The translations under genes and the position numbers were made by a program. A stretch of 64,000 nucleotides of DNA, taken from the NCBI RefSeq assembly GCF_000482465.1, contig NZ_KI519425.1:94399-158398 (forward strand), read 5' to 3'. Positions 8,437-16,749 of the stretch are shown here, in pieces. Below the pieces are notes generated by a model that searched no databases, was not told where the DNA came from, and was given only the letters and a program-made list of their open reading frames with translations. This stretch comes from Runella limosa DSM 17973 (GTDB lineage: Bacteria; Bacteroidota; Bacteroidia; Cytophagales; Spirosomataceae). How positions within the stretch are numbered: the first letter of the stretch is position 1; each line of letters starts with the position of its first letter.

Positions 8437-9649
8437 ATCAAAACAACATACTCCGCCTTCGACGCACCAACTGCGCCAGTATGTAGCAGGGACACTGACT
8501 CCCCAAGATCAACACAAGGTCGAAAAAGAGGCATTGCAAAACCAACAAGTCGATGATACGTTAGAAGGACTCCAAGCCATGAAAAAAGCTGGCGTGGACG
8601 AGTCGGAAGCGCTGTTGGATGTTCGTAGGCGGCTTCAACAACGAATTTCGCCCCAAAAACGCAGGCTAGTGCCCTATTACTATGCCTCGGCCGCTGCGGT
8701 GGTCATGGCCGTGGGGTTAGGTTGGTGGTTGGTACAGCGGCAAGACTTACCCGAATCAACGGTTAAAACAGCGGCAGAGACGGTATTGCCGTCGGCTCCT
8801 GTTCCTGAAAGTGCGCCTATTTTAGCAGAAAAACAGGCCACACTTTCTGCCAAACCCAGTACCCAAAGGCTTGCTCGAAAACCAATCCAAGAACAAGTGG
8901 CCGCCGTGTCTCCCACCCAAGATGCGTTGGAAACCGAGCCCGCAGAGGGTAGTGCAGCAAGCATTGTAGAAGAAAAAAAGGCGGAGGAAGTCGCCGCTGT
9001 AGTTCCTGCGCAGGAGTTGGCCGCGAAGCCCGCGCAGGCGAAAAGTCGCGTCGCGTCGGCTCCTGCGGCGGCGCTTCCCCTCGATACGTTTACGCTACGA
9101 GGCAAGATATTGGAAGAGGAAACACGAGAAGCACTCGCAGGAAGTATCATTTCGGTGAAAGGCCGTAACCGAGGTACTTCTTCGGCTACCGATGGAACGT
9201 TTTTTCTACGAGGTGTGCGCCCCAATGACAACGTAAGTATTGGCGCTGTCGGATTTACTCCTGTCCAAATCACGGTGAAAGATTCGGTTTTAGCCCCAGT
9301 TTTGTTAAAAGCAGAGCAAAATGCACTGAGTGAGGTGGTAGTCACAGGCTATAACAAACGTGCTCAAAAGCCCAAAGTTGGTCAGACTTCAAAAGCGTAT
9401 TCGGACTATATACAAGGAGAAATTGACGCTTTTCTAAAACAAAACCCCCAAAGCCCTCGCGGACGAGTAGTTGTAGCATTTACGGTCAACGAGCAAGGGG
9501 AATTAAGTGATTTTGAGAACAAAAACGGAGCAAATGGTCAGCTGTTTGAGGAGGCCGTTCGCATCCTCAAACAGGGAGAAAAATGGACTCCGACTTATAA
9601 AAAAGGTAAGCCACAATCAGAAAGAAAAACGCAGGCATTTCGGTTTTAA
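8429..9649 (+). CDS. Anti-sigma-like membrane protein with CarboxypepD_reg and TonB-like C-terminal domain
   Basis: A 406-residue single-pass membrane protein that overlaps the ECF sigma gene by 8 bases and so is probably its anti-sigma factor. The cytoplasmic part (residues 1-80) has HQLRQYVAGTLTPQDQHKVE, in the style of Bacteroidota anti-sigma domains. A transmembrane helix spans about 83-103. A Pro/Ala/Glu-rich linker (about 105-218) leads to a CarboxypepD_reg-like domain (about 221-300) ending LSEVVVTG at 300-307, then a TonB C-terminal-like domain (about 330-406, GRVVVAFTVNEQGELSDF). The periplasmic part could therefore touch TonB-dependent receptors or the divergent vWA protein. The signal it senses is unknown; the anti-sigma role is inferred mainly from position. 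Confidence 0.8.
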   Translation: MAKSKQHTPPSTHQLRQYVAGTLTPQDQHKVEKEALQNQQVDDTLEGLQAMKKAGVDESEALLDVRRRLQQRISPQKRRLVPYYYASAAAVVMAVGLGWWLVQRQDLPESTVKTAAETVLPSAPVPESAPILAEKQATLSAKPSTQRLARKPIQEQVAAVSPTQDALETEPAEGSAASIVEEKKAEEVAAVVPAQELAAKPAQAKSRVASAPAAALPLDTFTLRGKILEEETREALAGSIISVKGRNRGTSSATDGTFFLRGVRPNDNVSIGAVGFTPVQITVKDSVLAPVLLKAEQNALSEVVVTGYNKRAQKPKVGQTSKAYSDYIQGEIDAFLKQNPQSPRGRVVVAFTVNEQGELSDFENKNGANGQLFEEAVRILKQGEKWTPTYKKGKPQSERKTQAFRF

Positions 9650-9663
9650 AGGCAATGGGAGGA

Positions 9664-10368
9664 TTACTTCAATCTTCCCATGCCACCATCTACGTTGAGT
9701 ACTTGCCCCGTAATCCAGCTACCTTCGTCCGAAAGCAGCAACTTCGCTACGGCGGCCAAATCTTGGGGTGTACCTACGCGCCCAATCGGATGGCGTTTGT
9801 TGGAAGCCTCACGTTTCTCATCGCTCGACAACAATGAGGCGGCCAGTGGCGTATCAGTCAACGAAGGTGCAATGGCATTGCATCGAATTTTAGTAGCCGC
9901 AAACTCCGCTGCCAGCGAACGAGTCAGCCCTTCTACCGCTCCTTTGGCCGTGGCAATCGACGCGTGAAAACCCATCCCCGTTTGTACAGCAACCGTGCTA
10001 AACAGTACAATGGAAGCGCCGCCTGCTTTGCGAAGTCGGGCAAGATTGGCCTGAATCGCAGCTACCGCTCCCAACACATTGACATTAAAATCGGCTTGAA
10101 AATCGGCCAACGAAAAGCGTTGGAAAGGTTTGAGATTGATGCTACCTGGGGCGTACACGAGGCCATGAAGGGTATCGGGTAATACATCAAAAAGACCTTC
10201 GATGGGCTGAGTGACGTCCCACGTAATGTGTTGACTTTGAATACCATGAGGTGCGCGGCGTGAAGCCGTAAACAACGAGGCCCCTTCGGCTTGAAGGGTT
10301 TGGGCAATGGCAAGGCCAATTCCAGAACTTGCCCCGATGATAAGAATGTTTTTTCCTTGAAATGACAT
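9664..10368 (-). CDS. SDR-family protein without the catalytic tyrosine
   Basis: A 234-residue SDR-fold protein with a normal dinucleotide-binding motif GASSGIG (12-18) and the typical C-terminal DGGMGRL. The active site is altered: Ser124 is present, but where YxxxK is expected the sequence is IATAK, so Ile138 replaces Tyr with Lys142 kept. The NNAG motif is also replaced by YAPGS (about 72-76). It either uses a different proton donor, such as His135, or is not a standard oxidoreductase. The DNA around 9950 reads unambiguously, so this is not a frame error. It is convergent with the anti-sigma gene (14 bases apart) and divergent from the aldo/keto reductase. Confidence 0.85.
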   Translation of the reverse strand: MSFQGKNILIIGASSGIGLAIAQTLQAEGASLFTASRRAPHGIQSQHITWDVTQPIEGLFDVLPDTLHGLVYAPGSINLKPFQRFSLADFQADFNVNVLGAVAAIQANLARLRKAGGASIVLFSTVAVQTGMGFHASIATAKGAVEGLTRSLAAEFAATKIRCNAIAPSLTDTPLAASLLSSDEKREASNKRHPIGRVGTPQDLAAVAKLLLSDEGSWITGQVLNVDGGMGRLK

Positions 10369-10437
10369 TAGAAAAAGGAGTTTGCTATATTTAACTCGTA
10401 GGGCCAGTGGATGGTTTTAAGATAACTTATTTTTGAG

Positions 10438-11391
10438 ATGAACTACTTAACTTTTGAAAACGGAGACAAAATGCCCGCCTTGGGGCTTGGGACGTGGAAA
10501 TCGGCCAAGGGAGAAGTATATACGGCCGTAAAGACCGCTATTGAGATTGGCTATCGGCATTTCGATTGCGCTTTGGTGTATGGCAATGAGCAAGAAATCG
10601 GCCAGGCGTTTGCGGATGCAATGAAAGAAGGGACGGTAAAAAGAGAAGAGCTGTGGATTACGTCGAAACTTTGGAACAACAGCCACGAAAAACAGTATAT
10701 TTTGCCTTCAATCAACACCACTTTAAAAGATTTACAGCTCGATTACCTAGACTTGTACCTCATCCATTGGCCTGTAGCGCTCAAACGAGCGGTAGCTTAC
10801 CCCCAAACAGGCGAAGATATGCTCAGTCTTACGGACGCCCCTCTTTCAGAAACTTGGGCAGAAATGATTGTCTTAAAAGAAATGGGTCTGACCCGCCACA
10901 TCGGGGTTTCCAATTTTAGCATTAAAAAACTGGAAGAAGTAACTGCCGCCACGGGCGTTCGTCCTGAGGTAAATCAGTTGGAACTGCACCCGTTTTTACA
11001 ACAATGGCCCATGGTGGACTATTGCCGTCAGCACGGCATCGTTTTGACGGGTTATTGCCCCTTAGGCTCGTCAGACCGACCAGCTAATCGGATTGTGGAC
11101 GGCGAACCAAAATTGTTTGAAAATGAAGTAATTCGCGCTTTGGCACAGGCACGCGGATGTTCGGCCGCGCAGTTGATGCTCGCGTGGGCCGTCAATCGGG
11201 GAACGTCCGTGATTCCAAAGTCGGTCAACGCAGGACGCTTGCAAGAAAACTTAGCCGCTGTCGACATAAAGCTGACTGAGCAAGAAATGAAAGCCATGCG
11301 GGAATTAGACTTGCAGTACCGTTACATCAAAGGTAATTTTTGGTGCTTAGAAGGGTCTGATTACACCTTGGAAAGCCTTTGGGATGAATAA
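10438..11391 (+). CDS. Aldo/keto reductase
   Basis: A 317-residue NADPH-dependent aldo/keto reductase with the full catalytic tetrad: Asp43, Tyr48, Lys77 and His110 (in LIHWP). The cofactor-binding motif IPKSVNAGRLQEN is present near the C-terminus, and GLGTW stands at the N-terminus, as in the aldose reductase type of the family. It would reduce sugar or other aldehydes to alcohols in the cytoplasm. The start at 10438 is the natural family start. Its 3' end overlaps the convergent sterol-desaturase gene by 31 bases. The exact substrate is not clear. Confidence 0.92.
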   Translation: MNYLTFENGDKMPALGLGTWKSAKGEVYTAVKTAIEIGYRHFDCALVYGNEQEIGQAFADAMKEGTVKREELWITSKLWNNSHEKQYILPSINTTLKDLQLDYLDLYLIHWPVALKRAVAYPQTGEDMLSLTDAPLSETWAEMIVLKEMGLTRHIGVSNFSIKKLEEVTAATGVRPEVNQLELHPFLQQWPMVDYCRQHGIVLTGYCPLGSSDRPANRIVDGEPKLFENEVIRALAQARGCSAAQLMLAWAVNRGTSVIPKSVNAGRLQENLAAVDIKLTEQEMKAMRELDLQYRYIKGNFWCLEGSDYTLESLWDE

Positions 11392-12629
11392 AAAGTAAGC
11401 GACCGTGCAAACAACGCCACCACTACGCTCGAAAGCACAAAGTAACTAGCCAGCGCTACTGTGCCCCAAGGCAGCGTTTCTGACATTCCAAACCAGCCGT
11501 TTTGGTAAATCAAAAACAGTCCAATGGCGTTTTTGAGCGCTTCCCATGCCCAAGCGTAGGGGTTTTTGTCCATGAGTTCGGTATAGGCAAAAACGCATAG
11601 AAACAAGAAACCGCCATAGACAAAAATGTTGGGCGTGCCTATTTTAGCAATGTTGATAAAGAAGTAATTGATGAGTGCAAAAGTGAACAAAAACTGAATC
11701 CACGTCCAAGTGCGCAGTGCTACCGAAGCCTCTGGGGCGTACTTTTGGAAGTGGTACGGGTCGTCGATTTTGTAAACAGGATAACGCTCGATAACGTCGG
11801 CAGGGCGCCAGCCTGTTGGCATGAACCAAATCCGAAACTTATCCTTCCAACTGTTTGTCCGATAGGCATCTTGTATCAACAACCACAAATGTTGGAAATT
11901 GATTTTGATGGGATTCCACGTTTGAACGGGGCGAGTGATGCCATAAACAGGCGGGACGTCGGGAAGTTCTTCTTGAAACGTACCAAAAAGCTTATCCCAA
12001 ATGATAAAAATCTGCCCATGGTTTTTGTCCAAATAAATGGGATTCATGGCGTGGTGTACGCGGTGGTGTGAGGGCGTCACGATGATGTGTTCTAAGATGC
12101 CCATTTTGCCAATGTAAATAGTATGGTACCAAAACTGCGCAAACAAATGCAGCGGCGCGACAATCGCAATGACTTTAGGCTCTACGCCCAACAAGGCTGC
12201 AGGAAGCAAGAAAATCGTAAATAGATTGACAAACGACGAAATGCTTTGGCGCAAGGCACAGGCCAAATCAAACTCTTCGCTGCTGTGGTGAATGGCGTGT
12301 TTGTTCCAAAAAAAGTTGATTTGGTGGCTCAGGCGGTGTACCCAATAGCCCGAAAAATCGAGGGCAATGAAAGCGATTATATAGACCCAAATGGTGGACT
12401 GTACTTTGTACAGTGCCCAGTGTTCGACCATATAGCCGTAAGTCAGAATCGAAACACTAATGCCCAGCACGTCTTTGATGATGTTGGTATAGCCAGAGCT
12501 AAGGCTAGAAAGTACGTCCATGGTACGGAAAGGGTGCTTTTTTACTGCCCAACCGTATAACTTTTCGAGTAAAACTAGACCCAAAAAAATGGGCATGGCA
12601 ATGAGAAGAATGCGTCCGTAGGTTTCCAT
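11361..12629 (-). CDS. Sterol desaturase / fatty acid hydroxylase family membrane enzyme
   Basis: A 422-residue multi-pass membrane protein of the fatty acid hydroxylase superfamily, a di-iron family acting on lipids. The histidine boxes are HRLSH (98-102), HAIHH (111-115) and HHRVHH (188-193), which bind the two irons in known members. Overall length and architecture resemble the group that includes alkylglycerol monooxygenase. Hydrophobic segments lie at the N-terminus, around 50-95, 130-165 and in the C-terminal third (about 310-415). It would hydroxylate or desaturate a membrane lipid; the substrate is not known. The last 31 bases overlap the convergent aldo/keto reductase gene. Confidence 0.88.
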   Translation of the reverse strand: METYGRILLIAMPIFLGLVLLEKLYGWAVKKHPFRTMDVLSSLSSGYTNIIKDVLGISVSILTYGYMVEHWALYKVQSTIWVYIIAFIALDFSGYWVHRLSHQINFFWNKHAIHHSSEEFDLACALRQSISSFVNLFTIFLLPAALLGVEPKVIAIVAPLHLFAQFWYHTIYIGKMGILEHIIVTPSHHRVHHAMNPIYLDKNHGQIFIIWDKLFGTFQEELPDVPPVYGITRPVQTWNPIKINFQHLWLLIQDAYRTNSWKDKFRIWFMPTGWRPADVIERYPVYKIDDPYHFQKYAPEASVALRTWTWIQFLFTFALINYFFINIAKIGTPNIFVYGGFLFLCVFAYTELMDKNPYAWAWEALKNAIGLFLIYQNGWFGMSETLPWGTVALASYFVLSSVVVALFARSLTFYSSQRLSKV

Positions 12630-12683
12630 TGGGTGATTTTTCTAACAAATTATGCAAGCATACTGTTTTTAATCACAAATGTA

Positions 12684-12720
12684 AGAAATTGTTGACTTTT
12701 TTCAAGAGTCAACAATTTCT
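12684..12720. terminator. Hairpin terminator
   Basis: Perfect 14-base arms AGAAATTGTTGACT (12684-12697) and AGTCAACAATTTCT (12707-12720) flank a 9-base loop. It begins 7 bases after the arsS-like gene stop on the minus strand and lies upstream of the sterol-desaturase gene, so it should end the arsenosugar pair transcript. Confidence 0.8.
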
Positions 12721-12727
12721 GGACAAT

Positions 12728-13789
12728 TTAAGCCACTTCGCCACCGCAACTACTGCCAGCGCCTGCGGTGCATCCGTAGCAGTGTTGATTGATGACGATG
12801 TCTCGTTCATTAAGTGTTTGAAAATCAAAGTCTTTTAAGTGCTTCACCGAGCCTGCCACTTTTAAATCCAGCATTTGGTTAAAATCACAGTCGAACAAGT
12901 AGCCGTCCCAGCCAATCGACAAGGTATTGCGGCACATCACGTTACTAGCCGCTACGGGATTAAAAGCATTGACGAGCTTTTCCATGTAAGAGCCGTAGTT
13001 GCCACTCACCAACAAATAGTCCAAAAAGCGACTGATAGGGATGTTGGTGATGCAAAAAAGGCTGTTGAAGTCAATGTTAAATTTGGTTTTTAGCGCTCGC
13101 TTAAATTCGCGCTCCAGCCCTGCCTGCCCACTGGGTAAAAAAGCACCCGCAGGGTTATAGACCAAGTTGAGGGTCAAGCCTGAATTTTCTTGCCCATACC
13201 CAACGGCGTTGAGGAGCTGGAGCGCTTTGATAGAGTCTTCAAATACGCCATTACCGCGTTGAGAATCAGTGCGGTTGGAGGTATAAAATGGCAACGAAGA
13301 AACCACTTCTACCCGATGCTTTTTGAAGAAATCGGGGAGGTCGTGGTACTTAGGATTGGCCAAAATGATGGTAAGGTTACAGCGAACGATGATTTTGATC
13401 TCCTGACTGATTTCGCGAATTTTCTCCACAAACCACCGAAAATGAGGGTTCATTTCGGGGGCACCGCCCGTGAGGTCAACGATTTTGAAGGGGTGCTTTT
13501 TCAAGACATCCAAACACAACTGCATGGTGTCTTGCGTCATAATCTCCTTGCGGTCGGGCCCTGCGTCCACGTGGCAATGTTTACACACTTGATTGCACAT
13601 TTTTCCCACATTGATTTGAAAAATATCAATTTGCGTGGGTTTCAACGGAAACAAACCGATGGGCGCGAGTTTTTCCTGAAATAAGGGAAAGCTATGCCCT
13701 AATTTTGCCGAATCGTTCAGTACATCTAGCTGGTACTGGGTGTTTCCGAGTTCGTGTTTTTGTGCCTTGAGAGATTTGACGGGATTCAT
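12728..13789 (-). CDS. arsS: ArsS-family radical SAM protein (arsenosugar biosynthesis)
   Basis: A 353-residue radical SAM enzyme. The cluster-binding CxxxCxxC is at C65, C69 and C72 (MCNQVCKHCH), followed by VDAGP. The C-terminal half matches the DUF3641-type domain and ends with a Cys-rich tail (CYGCTAGAGSSCGG). This pattern is that of ArsS, which builds the deoxyadenosine part of arsenosugars from dimethylarsenite in known systems. Some relatives are selenoproteins; here ordinary Cys codons are used. I start it at 13789, since the ATG at 13819 only adds ten unlikely residues. It follows the peroxidase-like gene in the same direction, and a strong hairpin closes the operon. ArsM, the expected partner, is not in the window. 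Confidence 0.88.
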   Translation of the reverse strand: MNPVKSLKAQKHELGNTQYQLDVLNDSAKLGHSFPLFQEKLAPIGLFPLKPTQIDIFQINVGKMCNQVCKHCHVDAGPDRKEIMTQDTMQLCLDVLKKHPFKIVDLTGGAPEMNPHFRWFVEKIREISQEIKIIVRCNLTIILANPKYHDLPDFFKKHRVEVVSSLPFYTSNRTDSQRGNGVFEDSIKALQLLNAVGYGQENSGLTLNLVYNPAGAFLPSGQAGLEREFKRALKTKFNIDFNSLFCITNIPISRFLDYLLVSGNYGSYMEKLVNAFNPVAASNVMCRNTLSIGWDGYLFDCDFNQMLDLKVAGSVKHLKDFDFQTLNERDIVINQHCYGCTAGAGSSCGGEVA

Positions 13790-13828
13790 GAAGAAGTGTT
13801 TATGAGGCGAAATGGGCAAGTGTACAAA

Positions 13829-14164
13829 CTACATCGTAACTTCTTTCGCCTTGTTAATCATTTGAGTGCTGTGGACTAAGGTAATACCTGCGGCCATGAC
13901 GGCACTTACGTGTACGGCTTCCATCATTTCGTCTTCTGAGCAGCCTTTTTCGAGGGTGTCGGTGGTGTAAGCGTCAATGCAATAGGGGCATTTGAGCACG
14001 TGGGCAACGGCTAGTGCAATCAGTGATTTTTCGCGAGAGGTAAGGGCGCCTTCGGCGAATACGTCTCCGTAGTATTTGAAAAAATCTTGCGCTAAGTTTT
14101 TTGCACCAAAATCGCCAATGGCGCCAAATTTTTTAAGGTCTTCAGAGTTGTAGTACGATGCCAT
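13829..14164 (-). CDS. Arsenosugar-associated peroxidase-like protein (carboxymuconolactone decarboxylase / AhpD fold)
   Basis: A 111-residue protein of the carboxymuconolactone decarboxylase/AhpD family. It has the redox motif CPYC at about residues 59-62 and the usual ALAVAHVLKCPYCIDAYT core. Small proteins of this type are commonly encoded beside ArsS and are named arsenosugar biosynthesis-associated peroxidase-like proteins; their exact role is unknown. Here the gene lies 39 bases upstream of the ArsS start, in the same direction, so the two should be co-transcribed. The short gap to RNase R (about 90 bases) must hold promoters for both directions. Confidence 0.87.
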   Translation of the reverse strand: MASYYNSEDLKKFGAIGDFGAKNLAQDFFKYYGDVFAEGALTSREKSLIALAVAHVLKCPYCIDAYTTDTLEKGCSEDEMMEAVHVSAVMAAGITLVHSTQMINKAKEVTM

Positions 14165-14255
14165 AGTTTAAAATGTCTGGGGTGTTTACTTATTTACGCA
14201 AATAGAGGGGTTTTGGTTTTAAAAACTAGAGAAATGCAATGATTTTCGAGAAAAA

Positions 14256-16613
14256 ATGGTTAATTTGAGTAGAAGTATGAAAAATATGAAGAATAAGTCA
14301 CAGAAAACGCGTAGCCCTAAAAAGAAACAAGGGGGACGTACGCACCGACAAATAGTCTCGTTTTTGGATGAACTCAAATCCGAGATTGCTACTTTTTTTG
14401 AAATCAATACCGAGCAGCCTTTTGAATTGCATGAGCTTCACAACCATTTTGATGCAGAGGATTCAAAACTTCGTCTTATTTTCAATGGATTGCTCGATGA
14501 GCTTGTCGAAGAAGGGAAAGTAATTAGAACCAAAGAAGGGTTGTATGCGACCAACGAAAATGCGAATGTGTTTATCGGGAAAGTCGAACACGTCAATAAA
14601 AATTATGCCTTTATTGTACTGGATACCCAGAAATCAAGCGAGCAACCTAAGTTAGAAAATACGGATATTTGGGTGGATTCCGACGATTTACGCGGAGCGA
14701 TTGATGGCGATACTGTTCGGGTAAAACTTTTTAGCGAATACCGAAGTGGCCGCCGCCGCGAAGGCCGAGTGGAAGAGATTTTAGAGCGTGGACGGGTCGA
14801 ACTGGTGGGTGAAGTCGAACTTTGGCCCAAGTATGGTATCGTGGCTTTGGACAACCGTCGCATTTATGACGATGTGTATATTCCTGAGCCCAAACTCAAA
14901 AATGCGCAAGACGGAGACAAGGTGCTGTTGAAAATTACGCAGTATCCAACCCGCTCGCGGCGTATGGAAGGAGAAGTGCTGGAAGTATTAGGAAAAGCAG
15001 GCACCCACGAAACCGAAATGCACGCGATTTTGGCCGAATTTGGGTTGCCTTATAAATTTCCTGAAGATGTAGAAGCGGAATCAAATGCGATTTCGGAGGT
15101 AATAGAAAAGGACGAAATAAAGCGCCGTCGTGATATGCGGGAGGTGACAACGTTTACCATTGACCCTGCCGATGCCAAAGACTTTGACGATGCACTTTCG
15201 GTGCAGTTGTTGGAAAATGGTCATTTCGAAATCGGGGTTCACATCGCTGACGTTTCCCACTATGTACGTCCTAACACGGCGTTGGAGCGGGAAGCGTATG
15301 CGCGTGCTACGTCGGTGTATTTGGTGGACAGAACGGTGCCGATGTTGCCCGAAAAATTATCCAATAACTTGTGTTCGTTGCGGCCTAATGAAGATAAGCT
15401 GACGTTTTCGGTGGTGTTTGAGTTAAACGAAAACGCCAAAATCGTCAACGAATGGTTTGGCCGTACGGTGATTCATTCTGATAAGCGTTTTACCTACGAG
15501 GAAGCGCAAGACGTACTCGAAGCGACTGCGCGCGGCGAAGAAGCAGCAGGGCCTTTTGCCAAAGAATTGACGTTGCTCAACCAGCTAGCGTACAAGCTCC
15601 GCGATGAGCGTTTTGCCAAAGGAGCGGTCAATTTTGAAACCACTGAAGTGAAGTTTAGGTTGGACGAAAACGGCAAGCCACTGGGGTTATACACCAAAAT
15701 CCGCAAAGACGCCCACAAGCTGATTGAGGAATTTATGTTGTTGGCCAACAAACGCGTACCCGAATACATTTACCGAAAATCGAAAAATAAGGAGCAGCCC
15801 AATACCATGGTGTATCGGATTCACGAGGAGCCCGACATGGAAAAGCTACGGATGTTTGCGGCCTTCGCGGGTCGATTGGGTTATAAAATGAAGCTCGACG
15901 ACGAAAAAGTAGTGGCAAAGTCGCTCAATCAATTGATGTCGGATTTGGAAGGGAAACCCGAACAAAATGCGCTCGAACAATTGGCGATTCGAACCATGGC
16001 CAAGGCGCGATACAGCACCGAAGATGTTGGCCACTTTGGCTTGGCGTTCCGTCGGTATTCGCACTTTACTTCGCCCATTCGACGCTATCCCGATATGATG
16101 GCGCACCGTTTGTTGCAGCATTATCTGGACGGAAAACCATCGCCTGACCGAGCCGAGTATGAGCCTGCTTGTAAGCATTCGTCGTCGAGGGAGCAATTGG
16201 CTGCCAATGCCGAACGGGCAAGTATCAAGTACAAGCAAGTGGAATTTATGGCCTCGATGGACCCTGAGCGCGTTTGGGACGGGATTATTACGGGCGTTAC
16301 TGAATTTGGCTTGTTTGTCGAAATTACCGAAACGGCCTCGGAAGGATTGGTCAGAATGAATGACCTAAACGATGATTTTTATGAATTAGACAAAGAAAAC
16401 TACCGATTGGTAGGAAAGCGCACGCAGCGTTTTTACACGTTTGGAGATACGGTAAAAGTAAAAGTCAAAGACACCAATATTTCGCGTCGAAGTATGGATT
16501 TGACCTTGGCGGAAACTACTTCCAATGTCGTTTCTGCGTTGCCTGTGCGTGGCCGTGGTAGAGGAAGTGTGAAAGAAAAACGCCCTCGTACCAAGGAAAA
16601 GCGCCGCAAATAA
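14256..16613 (+). CDS. rnr: Ribonuclease R
   Basis: A 785-residue 3'-to-5' exoribonuclease of the RNase II/R family. It has a basic N-terminus, cold-shock-like RNA-binding domains (about 70-250), the catalytic RNB domain with TIDPADAKDFDDALSV (about 300-315) carrying the metal-binding Asp residues, an S1 domain (about 660-745) and a Lys/Arg-rich tail ending KRPRTKEKRRK. This is the full family layout. It degrades structured RNA in the cytoplasm. The start is uncertain: ATGs at 14256, 14277 and 14286 are all in frame, and the later ones (MKNMKNKSQ or MKNKSQ) look equally natural. A perfect hairpin follows the stop. Confidence 0.95.
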   Translation: MVNLSRSMKNMKNKSQKTRSPKKKQGGRTHRQIVSFLDELKSEIATFFEINTEQPFELHELHNHFDAEDSKLRLIFNGLLDELVEEGKVIRTKEGLYATNENANVFIGKVEHVNKNYAFIVLDTQKSSEQPKLENTDIWVDSDDLRGAIDGDTVRVKLFSEYRSGRRREGRVEEILERGRVELVGEVELWPKYGIVALDNRRIYDDVYIPEPKLKNAQDGDKVLLKITQYPTRSRRMEGEVLEVLGKAGTHETEMHAILAEFGLPYKFPEDVEAESNAISEVIEKDEIKRRRDMREVTTFTIDPADAKDFDDALSVQLLENGHFEIGVHIADVSHYVRPNTALEREAYARATSVYLVDRTVPMLPEKLSNNLCSLRPNEDKLTFSVVFELNENAKIVNEWFGRTVIHSDKRFTYEEAQDVLEATARGEEAAGPFAKELTLLNQLAYKLRDERFAKGAVNFETTEVKFRLDENGKPLGLYTKIRKDAHKLIEEFMLLANKRVPEYIYRKSKNKEQPNTMVYRIHEEPDMEKLRMFAAFAGRLGYKMKLDDEKVVAKSLNQLMSDLEGKPEQNALEQLAIRTMAKARYSTEDVGHFGLAFRRYSHFTSPIRRYPDMMAHRLLQHYLDGKPSPDRAEYEPACKHSSSREQLAANAERASIKYKQVEFMASMDPERVWDGIITGVTEFGLFVEITETASEGLVRMNDLNDDFYELDKENYRLVGKRTQRFYTFGDTVKVKVKDTNISRRSMDLTLAETTSNVVSALPVRGRGRGSVKEKRPRTKEKRRK

Positions 16614-16624
16614 CCTCTAAAAAG

Positions 16625-16657
16625 AGCCCTGCCAAGTTTTTGAAACTTGGCAGGGCT
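16625..16657. terminator. Perfect hairpin of the GCCAAGTTT type
   Basis: Arms AGCCCTGCCAAGTTT (16625-16639) and AAACTTGGCAGGGCT (16643-16657) pair over 15 bases with a 3-base loop, 11 bases after the rnr stop. There is no good T-run behind it. The CCAAGTTT/AAACTTGG core returns in the hairpin at 60249-60290, so this may be a dispersed repeat used as a terminator. Confidence 0.8.
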
Positions 16658-16691
16658 GAGGTTGCATTATTTTTAACGTTTGGAACAGTTT

Positions 16692-16740
16692 GCGTCGGAG
16701 ACGCTGGGCCTTGTTTCGCCCCGAGCTGTAGCTCGGGGCG
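16692..16740. repeat. Composite repeat: GCGTCGGAGACGC plus CGCCCCGAGC palindrome
   Basis: A small palindrome GCGTCGGAGACGC (16692-16704) is followed by GGGCC and then by a perfect stem CGCCCCGAGC / GCTCGGGGCG around TGTA (16717-16740). Related copies occur at 44560-44667 and 63962-64000. It lies just downstream of the stop of the giant exported protein. Confidence 0.75.
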
Positions 16741-16749
16741 AGCGAGCTT

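Noticed and set aside
8680..9345. Minus-strand frame of 221 codons opposite the anti-sigma gene
   Set aside because: Ser/Ala/Thr-rich shadow of the Ala/Pro/Glu linker on the other strand.
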